Assembly (NCBI GenBank): GCA_963693315.1
Contig: OY856188.1
Span: 95,661,745 to 95,725,744, forward strand
Length of the DNA stretch: 64,000 bases
Reading direction: 5' to 3'
Origin: Diogma glabrata
Taxonomy: Eukaryota > Arthropoda > Insecta > Diptera > Cylindrotomidae
The notes under the pieces are model-generated. The model worked only from the letters and a program-made list of their open reading frames with translations. It searched no databases and was not told where the DNA came from. Both the position numbers and the translations under genes were made by a program. Each line of letters opens with the position of its first letter. Within the stretch, counting starts at the first letter, position 1. Shown in pieces: positions 9,628 through 20,989 of this stretch.

Positions 9628-11307
9628 ACTTCGGTCTGAAAGACCTAAGTATTACATTCATGAGCTCAAAGTGAAATTCTCACCCCCACTTTTTTTGACA
9701 TTTCTCGACGTTTTAGGACCTCCTGATTCTAAAAAAGCAAAAAAAAAAATGTATGTCTGTCTGCCGGCCGACCGTCATTACCTACGCTGCAGGGAAAACC
9801 GCTGGAGGGATTTCAAAAAATTTTTTTTGTTTAAATAGGTATACTCAACAGACAGGTCCAAAAGGACGCTGTGTTCGATAACTGTACCGGAAGTGTGTCA
9901 AAAAAATCATTATGTGTGTCAAAAATAGCAAATTTTCATATTTTTGGCTTAAAAAACGTTCATTTTAGGTGATTACGAGTAGGAACATTAAATTTGGAGA
10001 AATCTTGATAGTCGGGATTGGTATGTGAGATCAAAAACTAGATTATTGCAATATAAGTTTGTCAAAAAAAAGTTGTCAAGTGTGTCAAAAGAAAGATTTT
10101 TATTTATTTTTTTACCTGATTTTTTGGAAAAAAAATTAAATTAATTGTTTGTTTGAAATGAAGTTTTTTATTATTATTGAGAATTATGGGATTATAAATT
10201 TGTCAAAAAAGTGTTGTCAAGTGTGTCAAAAGAAAGATTTTTATTTATTTTTTTACCCAATTTTTTGGAAAAAATAAAATTGTTTGTTTGAAATGAAATT
10301 TAATTATTATTTTTGAGAATTATGGCATTATAAGTTTGTCAAAAAAATGTTGTCAAGTGTGTCGAAAGATTTTTATTTAGTTTTTTACCTAATTTTTTGC
10401 AAAAAAAATAAAAGTGTTTGTTTGAAATGAAATTTTATTATTATTATTGAGAATTATGGCATTATAAGTTTGTCAAAAAATGTTGTCAAGTGTGTCAAAA
10501 GAAAGGTTTTTATTTATTTTTTACCCAATTTTTTTAGAAAAAAATAAAATTAATAGTTCGTATGACATGATATTTTATTATTATTATAGAGAATTATGGC
10601 ATTATAAGTTTGTCAAAAAATAATGTCAAGTGTGTCCAAAAATGATTTCATTTAATTTTTTAGCCAATTTTTTGGGAAAAAATGTAGCTGCTTTTATGAC
10701 GTAAATGTAATTTATAAATGAAATTGGACATGGAAATTTTTGAATTTGTTATAGTTTTTGAAATATTTTTGGAATTTTGAAAAAGTTTGTATTTTTGATT
10801 TTGTAATAATTTTTGGAATATTTTTAGAATTTTGAAAAATTTTTAATTTTTGTTATTATTATAATTTTTGGAATTTTGAAAAAAGTTTCAATTTTTGATT
10901 TTGTAATAATTTTTACACCATTTTTAGAATTTTGGAAAAAGATTGAATTTTTAAGAATTTTTGAAATATTATTGGAATTTAGAAAATATTTAAATATTTG
11001 AATTTATTCTAATATTTCGAATATTTTTGGAATTTTGAAAAAGTTTGATTTTATTTAATTTAACAATATTTTTGGAATTTTGATTATAATTTTCCGGCAA
11101 CGTATTGATGTTTCGTGTTAGTTTTGTAATATATTTTTAAACAGAGATAAAAAATACTTGTACTTTAACAAAGAGTTATGTTTGATATACATCGCGGCCC
11201 ATAACTAAAAACCATGTCCTCATAAAAGTTTTTTGCCGAAAACTATATCAAAATCCTTAACCCAGACCGAAGTCTTGATATCTCAGAGCTGTGAGATTTC
11301 AGCCCCT
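9628..11307. mobile_element. E-family repetitive element, copy E1
   Basis: It starts with the self-complementary ACTTCGGTCTGAAAGACC hairpin and ends GACCGAAGTCTTGATATC...GTGAGATTTCAGCCCCT. The start hairpin and the CAGACCGAAGT near the end are inverted repeats. The interior has tandem units of about 120 bp marked TTTGTCAAAAAA(A)TGTTGTCAAG near 10060, 10200, 10337, 10470 and 10608, then the minisatellite. No protein is supported. It is a non-autonomous element of unknown class. Confidence 0.55.
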
Positions 11308-11563
11308 CCATATTTTTATTATCTAAATAATTTTAATTGAATTTTTATTGGTCGTGCAAAAAATATAATAAGCATTTTGGGCATTAAGAGTATTACCGAT
11401 TTCAGATACATTAGAGATCTTGACTTCGTCTTGATCTCAAAACATATATCCTCAATCGGTAAAACACTCTTACTGCCCTTAATACTTAAATAACTATTTT
11501 GAACGAATAAACCATAAAATGCACTTTTACGATTCACAAATTGTTCGTAAAGCAGGCCTTTTT
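11308..11563. other. Spacer between E1 and E2
   Basis: AT-rich. Near-inverted fragments (AGTATTACCGATTTCAG and ATCGGTAAAACACTCTT) suggest an eroded small hairpin. No gene is seen. Confidence 0.35.
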
Positions 11564-12146
11564 ACTTCGGTCTGAAAGACCTAAGTATTACATTCATGAG
11601 CTCAAAGTGAAATTCTTACCCCCACTTTTTTTGACATTTCTCGTTTTAGGACCCCCTGATTCTAAAAAAGCAAAAAAAAATGTATGTCTGTCTGTAGGCC
11701 GGCCGTCATTACCTACGCTGCAGGGAAAACCGCTGAAGGGATTTCAAAAATTTTTTTTTCTAAAAATAGGTATACTCAAGGGACAGGTCTGAAAGGACGC
11801 TGTGTTCGATAACTGTACCGGAAGTGTGTCAAAAAAATCATTATGTGTGTCAAAAATAGCAAATTTTCATATTTTGGGCTTAAAAAACGTTCATTTTAGG
11901 TGATTACGAGTAGGAACATTAAATTTGGAGAAATCTTGATGGTAGGGATTGGTATGTGAGATCAAAAACTAGATTATTGCAATATAAGTTTGTCAAAAAA
12001 ATGTTGTCAAGTGTGTCAAAATACAGATTTTTATTTATTTTTTTACTAATAAATTTATTTTTAATAAAAGAAATACTTGTTTGTATTCCGCAAATTAATT
12101 TTTGTTTCTAACTTTATTTATTTTAAATAAAATTAAAATTAAAAAC

Positions 12147-12186
12147 AGCTCAACCGGTTTCGGTTTTTACACCATTTTCAAGAGCT
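12147..12186 (-). ncRNA. Decayed hammerhead-like motif of PLE 2
   Basis: On the minus strand: AGCTC, TTGAAAATGGTG, loop, ACCGAAACC, then GAGCT. The outer AGCTC/GAGCT helix, the inner GGT/ACC helix and the GAAAC box are present. The CUGANGA box is mutated (TTGAAAA), so it is unlikely to cleave. Confidence 0.35.
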
Positions 12187-12452
12187 TCAAAATTGTTACA
12201 AAGAAAAAATAATACAACATGTCATTTATATACAAATAAAATTAAATTAAAAATGAAACTAGATCAAAAATGAATACAAAACAATTTTTAAATTTAAGTA
12301 ATAGTAAATTCAAAGAGCTGACATTTTTTAAAACTATTGTTTATCCATTAAATATTAAAATTAATATATGAAATAATGACTGCATCTTGGTATCTAACAA
12401 AAGGAAATCACAATACAATTTAGAATTTTCTGAAAACAAGTAAAATTTTGTG

Positions 12453-12957
12453 TTAAAGAAACAGATCTGGGTTGGTTAAAGGCGAGTAAATGACATCTGT
12501 TTGTAAATTTAATAAACTTTTCTTTAAATAAAGAGGTTTACGAATTTCAAACGATTCAAGAATATCAAGTTTGGGACCTTTAGTTTCAACATGATGAATT
12601 TTTAGATTTTCGTTATTAAGAAAACAGCTATTATGGTTTTTGTTAATTAAATGGTTAGAAAAAGTTGAACTTGTATGTCCCAATCTTAATGCCCTAAAAT
12701 GTTCTGAGCATCGCTGCTTGAAATTACGACCAGTTTGACCTATATATATAGCATTACAATCTTCACAACTAAGTTGGTAGACACCAGATTTCAAAATTAA
12801 ATTTCGTTTAGGTTTGTTGTTAACTAATAAATTATGTAAGTTGAAATTGTTGTAAAATGCACAGCTTAAATTTGTATATTTAGATAATGTATTACCTAGT
12901 CTCTGACTTAAATTACCCGAATAATGAATTTTGCGCCAATGTTTAGTATCTTGTAAC
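12453..12957 (-). pseudogene. PLE GIY-YIG endonuclease fragment
   Basis: The frame is open from the left break at about 12957 without an ATG, so the first Met at 12794 is not a natural start. It shows the PLE linker with LSKYTNLSCAFYNNFNL, then the GIY-YIG core SGVYQLSCEDCNAIYIGQTG with the downstream R and the EH pair (RCSEHFRAL), and a terminal NHLINKNH box. It stops at 12453 near the expected PLE C-terminus. The RT domain is missing. The endonuclease would nick target DNA, but alone it is a relic. Confidence 0.8.
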
Positions 12958-14015
12958 TGTTTTTATGACGGAGGGGCTGAAATCTCACCTTGGTTTTGTA
13001 AGAATTTTTGGAATATTTTTAGAATTTTGAAAAATTTTTGATTTTTGCTTTAATTATAATTTCTGGAATTTTGAAAAAATTTTCAATTTTTGATTTTGTA
13101 ATAATTTTTGCAATATTTTTAGAATTCTGGAAAAGTTTGAATTTTTAAGAATTTTTGGAAGATTTTCGGAATTTAGAAAAAGTTTAAATATTTGATTCCA
13201 TTCTAATTTTTGGAATATTTTTTGGAATTTTGGAAAAAGTTTGATTTTATTTAATTTAACAATATTTTTGGAATGTTAGAAAAAGTTTGAATCTGAAGAA
13301 TTTTTGGATTATTATTGGAATTTAGAAAAAGTTTAAATATTTGATTTCAATCTAGTTTTTGGAATTTTGAAAAAGGTTTCAATTTTTGATTTTATTATAA
13401 TTTTTGCAATATATTTAGAATTTTGAAAAAAATAGATTTTTTGAATTTTATATATATGCATATATTTAGAATTTTGAAAAAAGTTCCATATTTTGATTTT
13501 GTAAGAATTTTTGAAATATTTTTAGAATTTTGAAAAATTTTTAATTTTTGATTTTATTTTAATTTTTGGAATTTTGAAAAAAGTTTCAAATTTTTAATTT
13601 TGTAATAATTTTTGCAATATTTTTAGAATTTTGGAAAAGTTTGAGTTTTTATGAACTTTTGGAATATTATCGGAATTTAAAAAAAGTTTAAATATTTGAT
13701 TCCATTCTAATTTTTGGAATAAGTTTGATTTTATTTAATTTAACAATATGTTTGGAATTTTGATTATAATTTTCCGGCAACGTATTGATGCTTCGTGTTA
13801 GTTTTGTAATAAATTTCTAAACAGAGATTAAAAAAAATACTTGTACTTTAACAAAGAGTTATGTTTGATTTACATCGCTGCCCAAAACTAAAAACCATGT
13901 CCTCATAAAAGTTTTTTGCCGAAAACTATATCAAGATCCTTAATTCAGACCGAAGTCTTGATATCTCAGATTTGTGAGATTTCAGCCCCTACATTTTTTC
14001 TATTAACAATGCATA

Positions 14016-14157
14016 ATAGTTATTTATGTATCAAGGAAATTATAAGGATGTTATTCCCGCGGGAAACGTTTACTACCAGAGGGCCTCTAGTCCGAGGGTT
14101 AGTAAGTTTCACAAGATAATTGACATCTAATAATTCACGTGATACATATATAACTTT
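14016..14157. mobile_element. Small fold-back MITE, copy A
   Basis: Inverted ends ATAGTTATTTATGTATCA and TGATACATATATAAC enclose about 110 bp containing CCCGCGGG. The copy B twin is at 26872-27010. Confidence 0.5.
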
Positions 14158-14340
14158 ATGCTTACTGATATATTATGAGTCGTTTAGACCTTAGTTACCG
14201 AAATAATAATGATACTCCTAATTCCCAAGGGAATTATAATACAATTTGAACTAAAAAACAAATTGATCAATTAAAACGCAAAATCATGCTAGCAAATACT
14301 TGATAAAAATAAATGTTTTAGTTTAATAAATGTTTTATAT

Positions 14341-14812
14341 GTCGTGTTGTTTGGCAAAAAAAATTGATCTGAGATCAAAATAATTAGCTGTCAGATCAAA
14401 TTAGCTGTCAGTTTGTGTTCTTTGGCAAAAAAAGATTGATTTAGTTTTTGATCTTGATCAAGTTTTAAATATCTAGATTTTTTGGTAGATTTTACAAATA
14501 CATTGAAATATTATTTTTAATTGTCAAATTTATGTAAAAAAAAAAACCGCCATTTTAATTATTATTATTATTTTGTTTAATTATAATTTATTATTATTCA
14601 AATTACTAATTAATAATAAAGTTATTACAAATAAAATGATAAAACGTAAAATCTATCATTTTCAAATGTAAACATAACCAAACATATCAATGATAGAACA
14701 AAAAGACAAAACAATTTACTACTACATTTACAAAAGTAGATTGATTTGTTTTATGCTGTTCGTTGGCAAGCAAATAAATCAATCTTTTTTCGATCAAGCC
14801 AAAGAACACGAC
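14341..14812. mobile_element. TIR MITE (GTCGTGTT ends), copy A
   Basis: The ends are GTCGTGTTGTTTGGC and GCCAAAGAACACGAC, 15-bp inverted repeats with one mismatch. TTGATC motifs lie subterminally. It contains no coding capacity. The copy B twin is at 27197-27666. Confidence 0.6.
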
Positions 14813-15698
14813 AATAGTGAAAAATATAGTATATTTTCCTACAAGAGATGGAAACATTGTTTTTTTCGTGAGCTAACATTTGTTCACGAGACGCGCTAGC
14901 GTCGAGTGACACATGTTTACGAACGAAAAACGTTTTTATCTCGCGTAGCAAATGCAATTTTTTCTATGATACCAATATATAATCGATATTTACTATAAAT
15001 TATAAAGTTATAAATCGACAACAAAACATTTAAAATTCATATTCTATTTTTTCATGGTTACGTTGTTTAAAATACTTTGTAAAATTATATGAAAAACCAT
15101 AGCAACTATAATTTGTTATTTTTTTACACTAGTGAGTTTACTTTTCGCATAGAAAAAAGTTGTTATTATTACTATTATTTTGAAAAACTACTTGGATAAA
15201 ATAATTTTCTAAAAACTATTTTACTGTTTTGTGTATATATATGTATTTTTACACACTTTTATTTAACTTGACTCTTGAGAGCTTTGATGGGTGGAATTTT
15301 GTGATTCATTTTTCAGTAACTTCCCATTATGTGATTGATTCCAAATTGAAAAGACAAGTTTGTTGAAGCAGTCAGTACGTATTTCTAAAACTTTTAAAGC
15401 AAAAAACTTTATAAATCTGAAGAAAAAAAATTCAAATTTTTCTTCATTCTGAAAGACCTTAAAGAATTGCACTAAAATCCACATCCTCTGGTTGAATCAT
15501 TTTGATCGAAGGAATTTTGGTAATACTGTGTATATCATTATAATCATAGACATCATACATGTTTGTGTCATTTTATATGGATAAAAGGCCTTACATTATA
15601 AATAATGAACACAAAAAAAAAATAAAAGTATGACATTTCGTTCTAATCTAAAGCTTATAGACCTTTTTTCTTAAAGTTCAAATCTTTATTTTGGTGTA
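14813..15698. other. Duplicated non-coding stretch, copy A
   Basis: Shared with copy B. It contains an imperfect palindrome around GACGCGCTAGCGTC (14890-14905). The block at about 15500-15620 is a diverged tandem copy of 15780-15900 (both have CATTATAAT...TTTTTGTCATTTTATATG). Minus-strand frames (15263-15484 and its twin at 28292-28585) have no recognisable domain. Confidence 0.4.
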
Positions 15699-16062
15699 TT
15701 TGACAGATTACATACAGCAATGATAATTAAAAATCAGTTATTATGTATGAAAATATGAAAATCCATAAGATCTGAATGACTCATTTACCGCGCTGAAATT
15801 TTGCTCATACTGAGTATCTCATTATAATAGAGGACAAATTACACATTTTTGTCATTTTTATATGAAAAAATGGCCTTAAATTGTCAATAATGAGTGATTT
15901 GTATTTCGAAAATTTTAAATAATTGTTATTTCTTCTAAATCCAGATTGTTTTGTGTTCTCGTTAAGTTTTTTTTACTATAGTTGCATAATTATTATTTTT
16001 TCAATACATTTTAATACATAATTAATGATTTCTAATTATCATTGCTGTATGTAATCTGTCAA
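15699..16062. mobile_element. TIR MITE (TTGACAGATTACATACAG ends), copy A
   Basis: The inverted ends are about 45 bp long and nearly perfect (TTGACAGATTACATACAGC at 15699 and its complement ending at 16062). The twin in copy B is at 28725-29087. No ORF is present. Confidence 0.65.
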
Positions 16063-16251
16063 TTACATACAGTAATATAACGATTCGAATTTTAAGGAAA
16101 AAGCTCTATAATTCAGACCTTTTTTCCGAAAAAAACCTGACATTTGCGAAATCTCATATTAAATAATTTATGTACAACTTAAAATTAATACAATGAGCAA
16201 AGAAACGTACTAACATTTTACACTGGATGTTTAAATAACATAATTACAATC

Positions 16252-18111
16252 AGTGGCGGATTATGCCTTTAAGGGGCCTGAGGCGGAACAAAATTTTGGG
16301 GCCTAAAATTTTACCAAAAATTTTGCAAATGAGTTTGATTAAGACTATTTCTTAAATAATTTTTTATCCGCTTCAGAACGGAGAAAGATCGTTCCCCACT
16401 TGCGTTGCATATCGGCAATGTAAGAAATATTTTTAAAATAGTTTCCACATTGGGAAATGAAGATTGCAGGCCATCAATGATTACCTTGTACATCTTAAAT
16501 GGACAAGTTATGTTCTCTTCTTTTATATATTTTAAAAAATGATGTACTTCGTCTTTAAAATATTGTACTTCTATATCCCTCGCATATGTATTTGACAATT
16601 CTAAAATACACTTGTCAACTTCATCACTGGATATATTTTGATCAAAAAATAATTTAAAATTATTTAAAACAGTTTCATGTATGGACGTTCTGGTAGACAT
16701 TTCAGTGGCAAGTCTATCACAGATCATATTGTGACTATTTATAATAAACAATTCTCGTCCTACTACCTGTGTATCATTTGCAGATGATTCATCATACATA
16801 ATTTTGCGTTTTCTTTTTCGTCCTTCTTTGTAGCTAACATTGTCTGTTAATAAGTTTGCTTGCTTTTCTATGCTCTCAAAATCATTCCGAACATCCCTTA
16901 TAAATTGTGACAAAGAATTAAACAGTTTTACTCCTTGTAATAAGTTCGTTTGAATATTTTGAAATGATTTTCTAGTACTATTGATTCTTTGCAATAATAT
17001 ATCCCATAGAACGGTTAATAAGGCAAATCATATTCATCGAAAGAGCTAGCTAATTTTTTAACCACAACTTTAGTAATCGGTTTTTCGCGGTCTTCATTTT
17101 CGCTAATTTGGATAAGAACTCTTTTAATATTTTTGTAATTAAACCGCAAGGCGGATACTGCATCAGCTCTTGCAGACCATCTTGTCACTTGTGTCACTTA
17201 ATTTTTTAATATGTTTGGAATTAGGATCGGAAAAATTATCAATAAGCAACTTCCATCTGTGAGTATATGAAGAAAAGAATACATATATATTTAGGATAAA
17301 GTTAAAATAATACACCGCAGTAGAATAGGCATCTGCAGCATTAAATTTCCAATTAAATTAAGCGTATGACTTGTACAAGGAATAAAAATGGCGGTCTCAC
17401 TTAGAGTTTTAATTCTGGCTTGTAAACCATTATATTTTCCGGCCATATATGTTTGACCGCGACAATTTTTAATATCCAAAGACAAATTGTTTAAAGTTTT
17501 CAAAATAAGTTGTGCTAGATATTCTGAATTGTGATTTTCAATTTGTAAAAATCCAAAAATCGTTCTCTCGCATCGCCCACTTTATCAATGTACCTTAATA
17601 TAAAACTTAGTTGGTCAGTGTGGTTCACGTCTGGCGTAGAATCAACAATAATTGAATAATAAAAAGAGTCCTGAATTTCTTGAATTAGGTGTTCTTTTAC
17701 TTCAGTTCCCATTAAATTTATAAATTCATCGCATGTGGTATGTGATAAATAACTTACATTACCTTTTCCTGAATGGCTGTACCTCTCCAAATGATTTTTA
17801 AGAAAATCATCAAATTGGGATAGGTACTCAATGCTTGTCATAAAATTTCTTTTTCTGTTCGACTCAATACCTTCTAGATGACCACGAAATGCTAAACCCA
17901 AAGTAGCTAATAGCTTTACCTTTTTTTTAATGGAATTTGAGTTCCAAATAAATTTGTTGTCGTCGCTACTATGTTGCAAATCGTCATTCATTTTTCGTCG
18001 TGCCTTATTGGAATTCGATTGTTCGTTAATAATTGGAGTCATTATTCGTTTCGTCGTACTTAGTAGAATGTGATCTCCAGATATAATTGTTGTCTTCGTT
18101 AATATGTTCAA
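16252..18111 (-). mobile_element. hAT transposon remnant
   Basis: One terminus is clear: CAGTGGCGGATTATGCC at 16252, the usual start of a hAT family with GGGGCCTGAGGC-type subterminal sequence. It is preceded by ATTACAAT at 16244-16251. The other TIR was not found, so the 5' end is lost or replaced by the repeats that follow. The copy A/B match stops exactly at this terminus. Confidence 0.75.
16311..18111 (-). pseudogene. hAT transposase (DUF4371/ZMYM-like), broken
   Basis: Four frame fragments line up in family order. 18111-17515 has LATLGLAFRGHLEG and the DUF4371 core with IIVDSTPDVNHTDQLSF, including the first catalytic Asp region. 17503-17291 has NCRGQTYMAGKYNGLQAR and CTSHTLNLIGN, missing about six residues before MAGKYNG. 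17197-17015 has TRWSARADA. 16994-16311 ends with the hAT C-terminal dimerisation domain (ICNASGERSFSVLKRIKNYL). Three frame breaks and no N-terminal zinc finger make it inactive. The enzyme class excises and reinserts DNA with 8-bp target duplications. Confidence 0.85.
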
Positions 18112-19400
18112 AATCGTTATTCGTTTTTCGTCGTACCTTGTTGGAATGCGATTTTTCGTTAATAGTTGGAGTCACTATTCGTTTTCGTCGTACTTAGTAG
18201 AATGTGATTTCCAGATACAATTGTTGTCTTCGCTAATATTTTAGAAAACCGTTCTGTCGTATTTTTAAATCATTCGTCGTACCTGATTAGATTAATTGTT
18301 ATTTTTAGGATTCTGTTATATTATGTATTATATTCATCGGATTCTAGTAGATTAAATAGCATATTCATCGGATGTTCCAATATTAAATTACCAATTTATT
18401 CATCGGATCATTTCAAAATCACCGTTTTTAGGTGACGAGTAATTAATTATTTAATCCACATCGTTCGTCAATCAACATGGAAGTTTTGATATTGGTTTGT
18501 CCAACATTCGCTGGTATTTGGATGTGTTAGCTTCATTAATTTTTCGTCGTTCTCCTTGTTGCTATCATAATTCCAACAGATGTTCACTCTTGTCTCATTC
18601 TTCGTTGCCTTGGCAGAGTGTGCCTCACAGCCCACCTTCGTCGTATAGTCGTTGAGACAAAATCAAACAAATTTCTTCAATGTGAATTAGCTCTGACCTT
18701 GCTAATAGGCATACATGCCTCATTTGTAGTAATTGGTTATTCGTCATATCTTACTAGAATTCGTTTCTCAATTTAATGTTCATCAAAAGTTGTAGTCATT
18801 ATTCGTTTCGTCGTACTTAGTAGAATGTGATTTCCGAATAAAATTGTTGTTCGTTTATATTTTAGATATTTTTCTCGTACGTTTCGCCGTACCCTAACAC
18901 CATTCATCGTATTTTATTAGTTTGATTGTTATATTTTTAGGAACCTGTTAAATTATTTTATACCCATTAAATTCTAGTAGATTAAATACTATTCATCGCA
19001 TGTTACATTATTGAATTACCAACTCATTCATCAAATCCTGTCAAATTCATCGTTATTAGATGTGAAATAATTAGTTATTCAATTCACATCGGTCATCAGT
19101 TAACATGGAAGGTTTTATATTGGTTCGTCGAACATCCGCTGGTATCTGGATGTGTAAGCTTCATTAATGTTTCGCCGTTCTCCTTGTTGCTATCATAATT
19201 CCTACAGATGTTCGCTCTTGTCTCGTTCTTCGTTACCTTGGCAGAGTGTGTCTGACAGCCCACTTTCGTCATATAGTCGTTGAGACAAAATCAAACAATT
19301 TTTCCAATGTTAACCAATGTGTCCTTGCAAAATGGCTAACATGCCTCATTTGTATTTAGTAGTATTCGTCATTAGAATTCGTTTTAATTCAATATTTGGT
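18112..19400. repeat. Tandem duplication, about 625-bp unit
   Basis: Two long diverged copies follow each other. CGTCGTACTTAGTAGAATG is at about 18190 and 18812, AACATGGAA at 18474 and 19103, and GGCAGAGTGTG at 18611 and 19241. A third start fragment lies near 18048, and a further trace of the GAGTGTGTCCGACAGC block near 19915. No ORF spans a unit. Confidence 0.75.
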
Positions 19401-20980
19401 AGTTAATGGTTCGGTAGTATCTTAAGCCGTTATAGGTTTAATTATAATTTAATAAAATGTTTGTCTTCAGTAGGAATTAAAGTCATTAGTTATATTCACG
19501 CGTCTTTCGTCTAGTTTATGTTACAAACCGAAAATGGTTTCGTTTGAATTAGAATTTTATATTTTGTCATTTCCGTCTGCCAAATTGATAATTCAGGTTG
19601 TAGCACCGAAATTTAATCGTTGACATTTAACCTTTGCAGGCCCCCTCTATTAGCTCAAGATGCGTGCTCAACTGCAACTGACAAATGGTTCATATGCATG
19701 TTCGCGTGTTTCGTCTCAAAGCAGTCCAGTTGGAAATCGGTATTAACTCATCAGCTGATCCTTTTAGAGCTTGGTTTCGTCGTATGTATGGTATCACGTA
19801 GCGGATTGTGATGTTTTTAAAAATTCTGCTTCCACACCATTGCCAACTTCATTGAAGCTCGTAATCTTCAGCATATCCAACAAGCAGCATTCATGTGGTC
19901 TACTCTTCGTCACAGAGTGTGTCCGACAGCTCAATTTCGTTGTACAATCGTTGTGTCATTTTAAATTGAGCCTATTGTCATTTCCATTAACCCAGCTGAA
20001 TCCATTCTGAAACGCTCAGTAGCACGAATCAGCGTAATCTCACATCTTGATGTTGAAGATTTGCAGCAGTTTGTTGTATCAAGTAATTACAAACTAGTGG
20101 TGGTTTATATTTCACTAATTAATATTTGCAATCGTCCACGTAACTCAAGCAACAATGTTCTGCGACCAGTCTGTTCAGTCTGACAAGTCACTCACCTCGA
20201 CTACAGTGATCCCTGAATATTCATACACTTAAAATTTACTTTAGTTGCTGTCCGTAACTGGTTTTAAGGGATTACGTAATTGCAACCATGTCGCAGCCTG
20301 GACCGTTTCATTTTGTTAAAGTAAATACTTTAAGGTCGCCAGTATGTTCACGCATTATCGTGAATTGTTAAATAGTTTACCTGAAAAATCAAAATATTTT
20401 AAATTAGAATCAAAACAAAACCAATTAAAGATTTATAAAATTATGCAAAACATTACCAAAACAATCCTTTTGAAATGTCAACGAAACTTTCAATTTTGAA
20501 TTGACGTGTTCGGTATATTTTGATCATTCATTCGATATTTTCAATTTTCACATTGAATTTATGTGTTCGTTATTCTATATTATTAATTCGATAGTTTCGA
20601 GATCGTTGGTAAACTTGACAGCTGTGATTTGTAGAGTTTTGGCTTTCTATAAAATGGACTGTTTTTGGTAGTTTTGCGCTCTTATTTCTTACGAATTTAT
20701 ATCTGAATAGTATAGTCAGTAAAAAGTGTTTTTGTGTTATATCATGTAGTTGGTTGAGTATGAGCTAAGCTCTCTCTTTGTTATTTTTAAGTGAATTTTA
20801 AATATTTTGTATTCCCATGTGTTAAAATTAGTAATTGTAAAATTAATAAATGAAGTTTTTATAAAGTTGTGTGCATCAGGTCAGTTGTTTTTAATGTATA
20901 TAATTTAACCAAATAGTTTTTTCTTGTTTCTCTGACAAATATTCGTCGAGTGTGCATGCAGTAAAAAAAACCTCGTATAA
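19400..20980. other. Non-coding, possible solo-LTR-like segment
   Basis: No protein is recognisable. Between about 20480 and 20900 there is a TATA-like TATAAAAT (20648) followed 190 bp later by AATAAA (20845), the spacing expected inside an LTR. No second copy or TG...CA ends could be set. Short plus-strand frames at 19620-20010 look random. Confidence 0.25.
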
Positions 20981-20989
20981 GTTTCATCG

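Larger units (their letters stand above)
12050..12957 (-). mobile_element. Penelope-like element 2, 3' fragment
   Basis: This is a PLE endonuclease coding fragment (12453-12957) followed by a 3' non-coding part with a decayed hammerhead-like motif (12147-12186). It interrupts E2. Copy B lacks it at the matching place, so it came in after the duplication, or B lost it. Exact ends and a target duplication could not be fixed. Confidence 0.6.
11564..13990. mobile_element. E-family element, copy E2, interrupted by PLE 2
   Basis: The first 480 bp repeat the start of E1 closely. It is broken at about 12050 by PLE 2 and resumes near 12955 at CTGTTTTTATGACG. At 12970 the terminal block appears in reverse orientation (AGGGGCTGAAATCTCAC), and it appears again forward at the end (13974-13990). 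The minisatellite lies between. So 12970-13990 is itself a unit with 17-bp inverted ends. Confidence 0.5.

Noticed and set aside
14690..14957. Overlapping ORFs of 68-69 codons, also found near 27605-27811
   Set aside because: They straddle a MITE end and a palindrome. Conservation between copies reflects the segmental duplication and not selection.
15263..15484. 73-codon minus ORF with a 97-codon relative at 28292-28585
   Set aside because: Length differs through indels between copies, with no domain. Duplicated non-coding DNA is the simpler reading.
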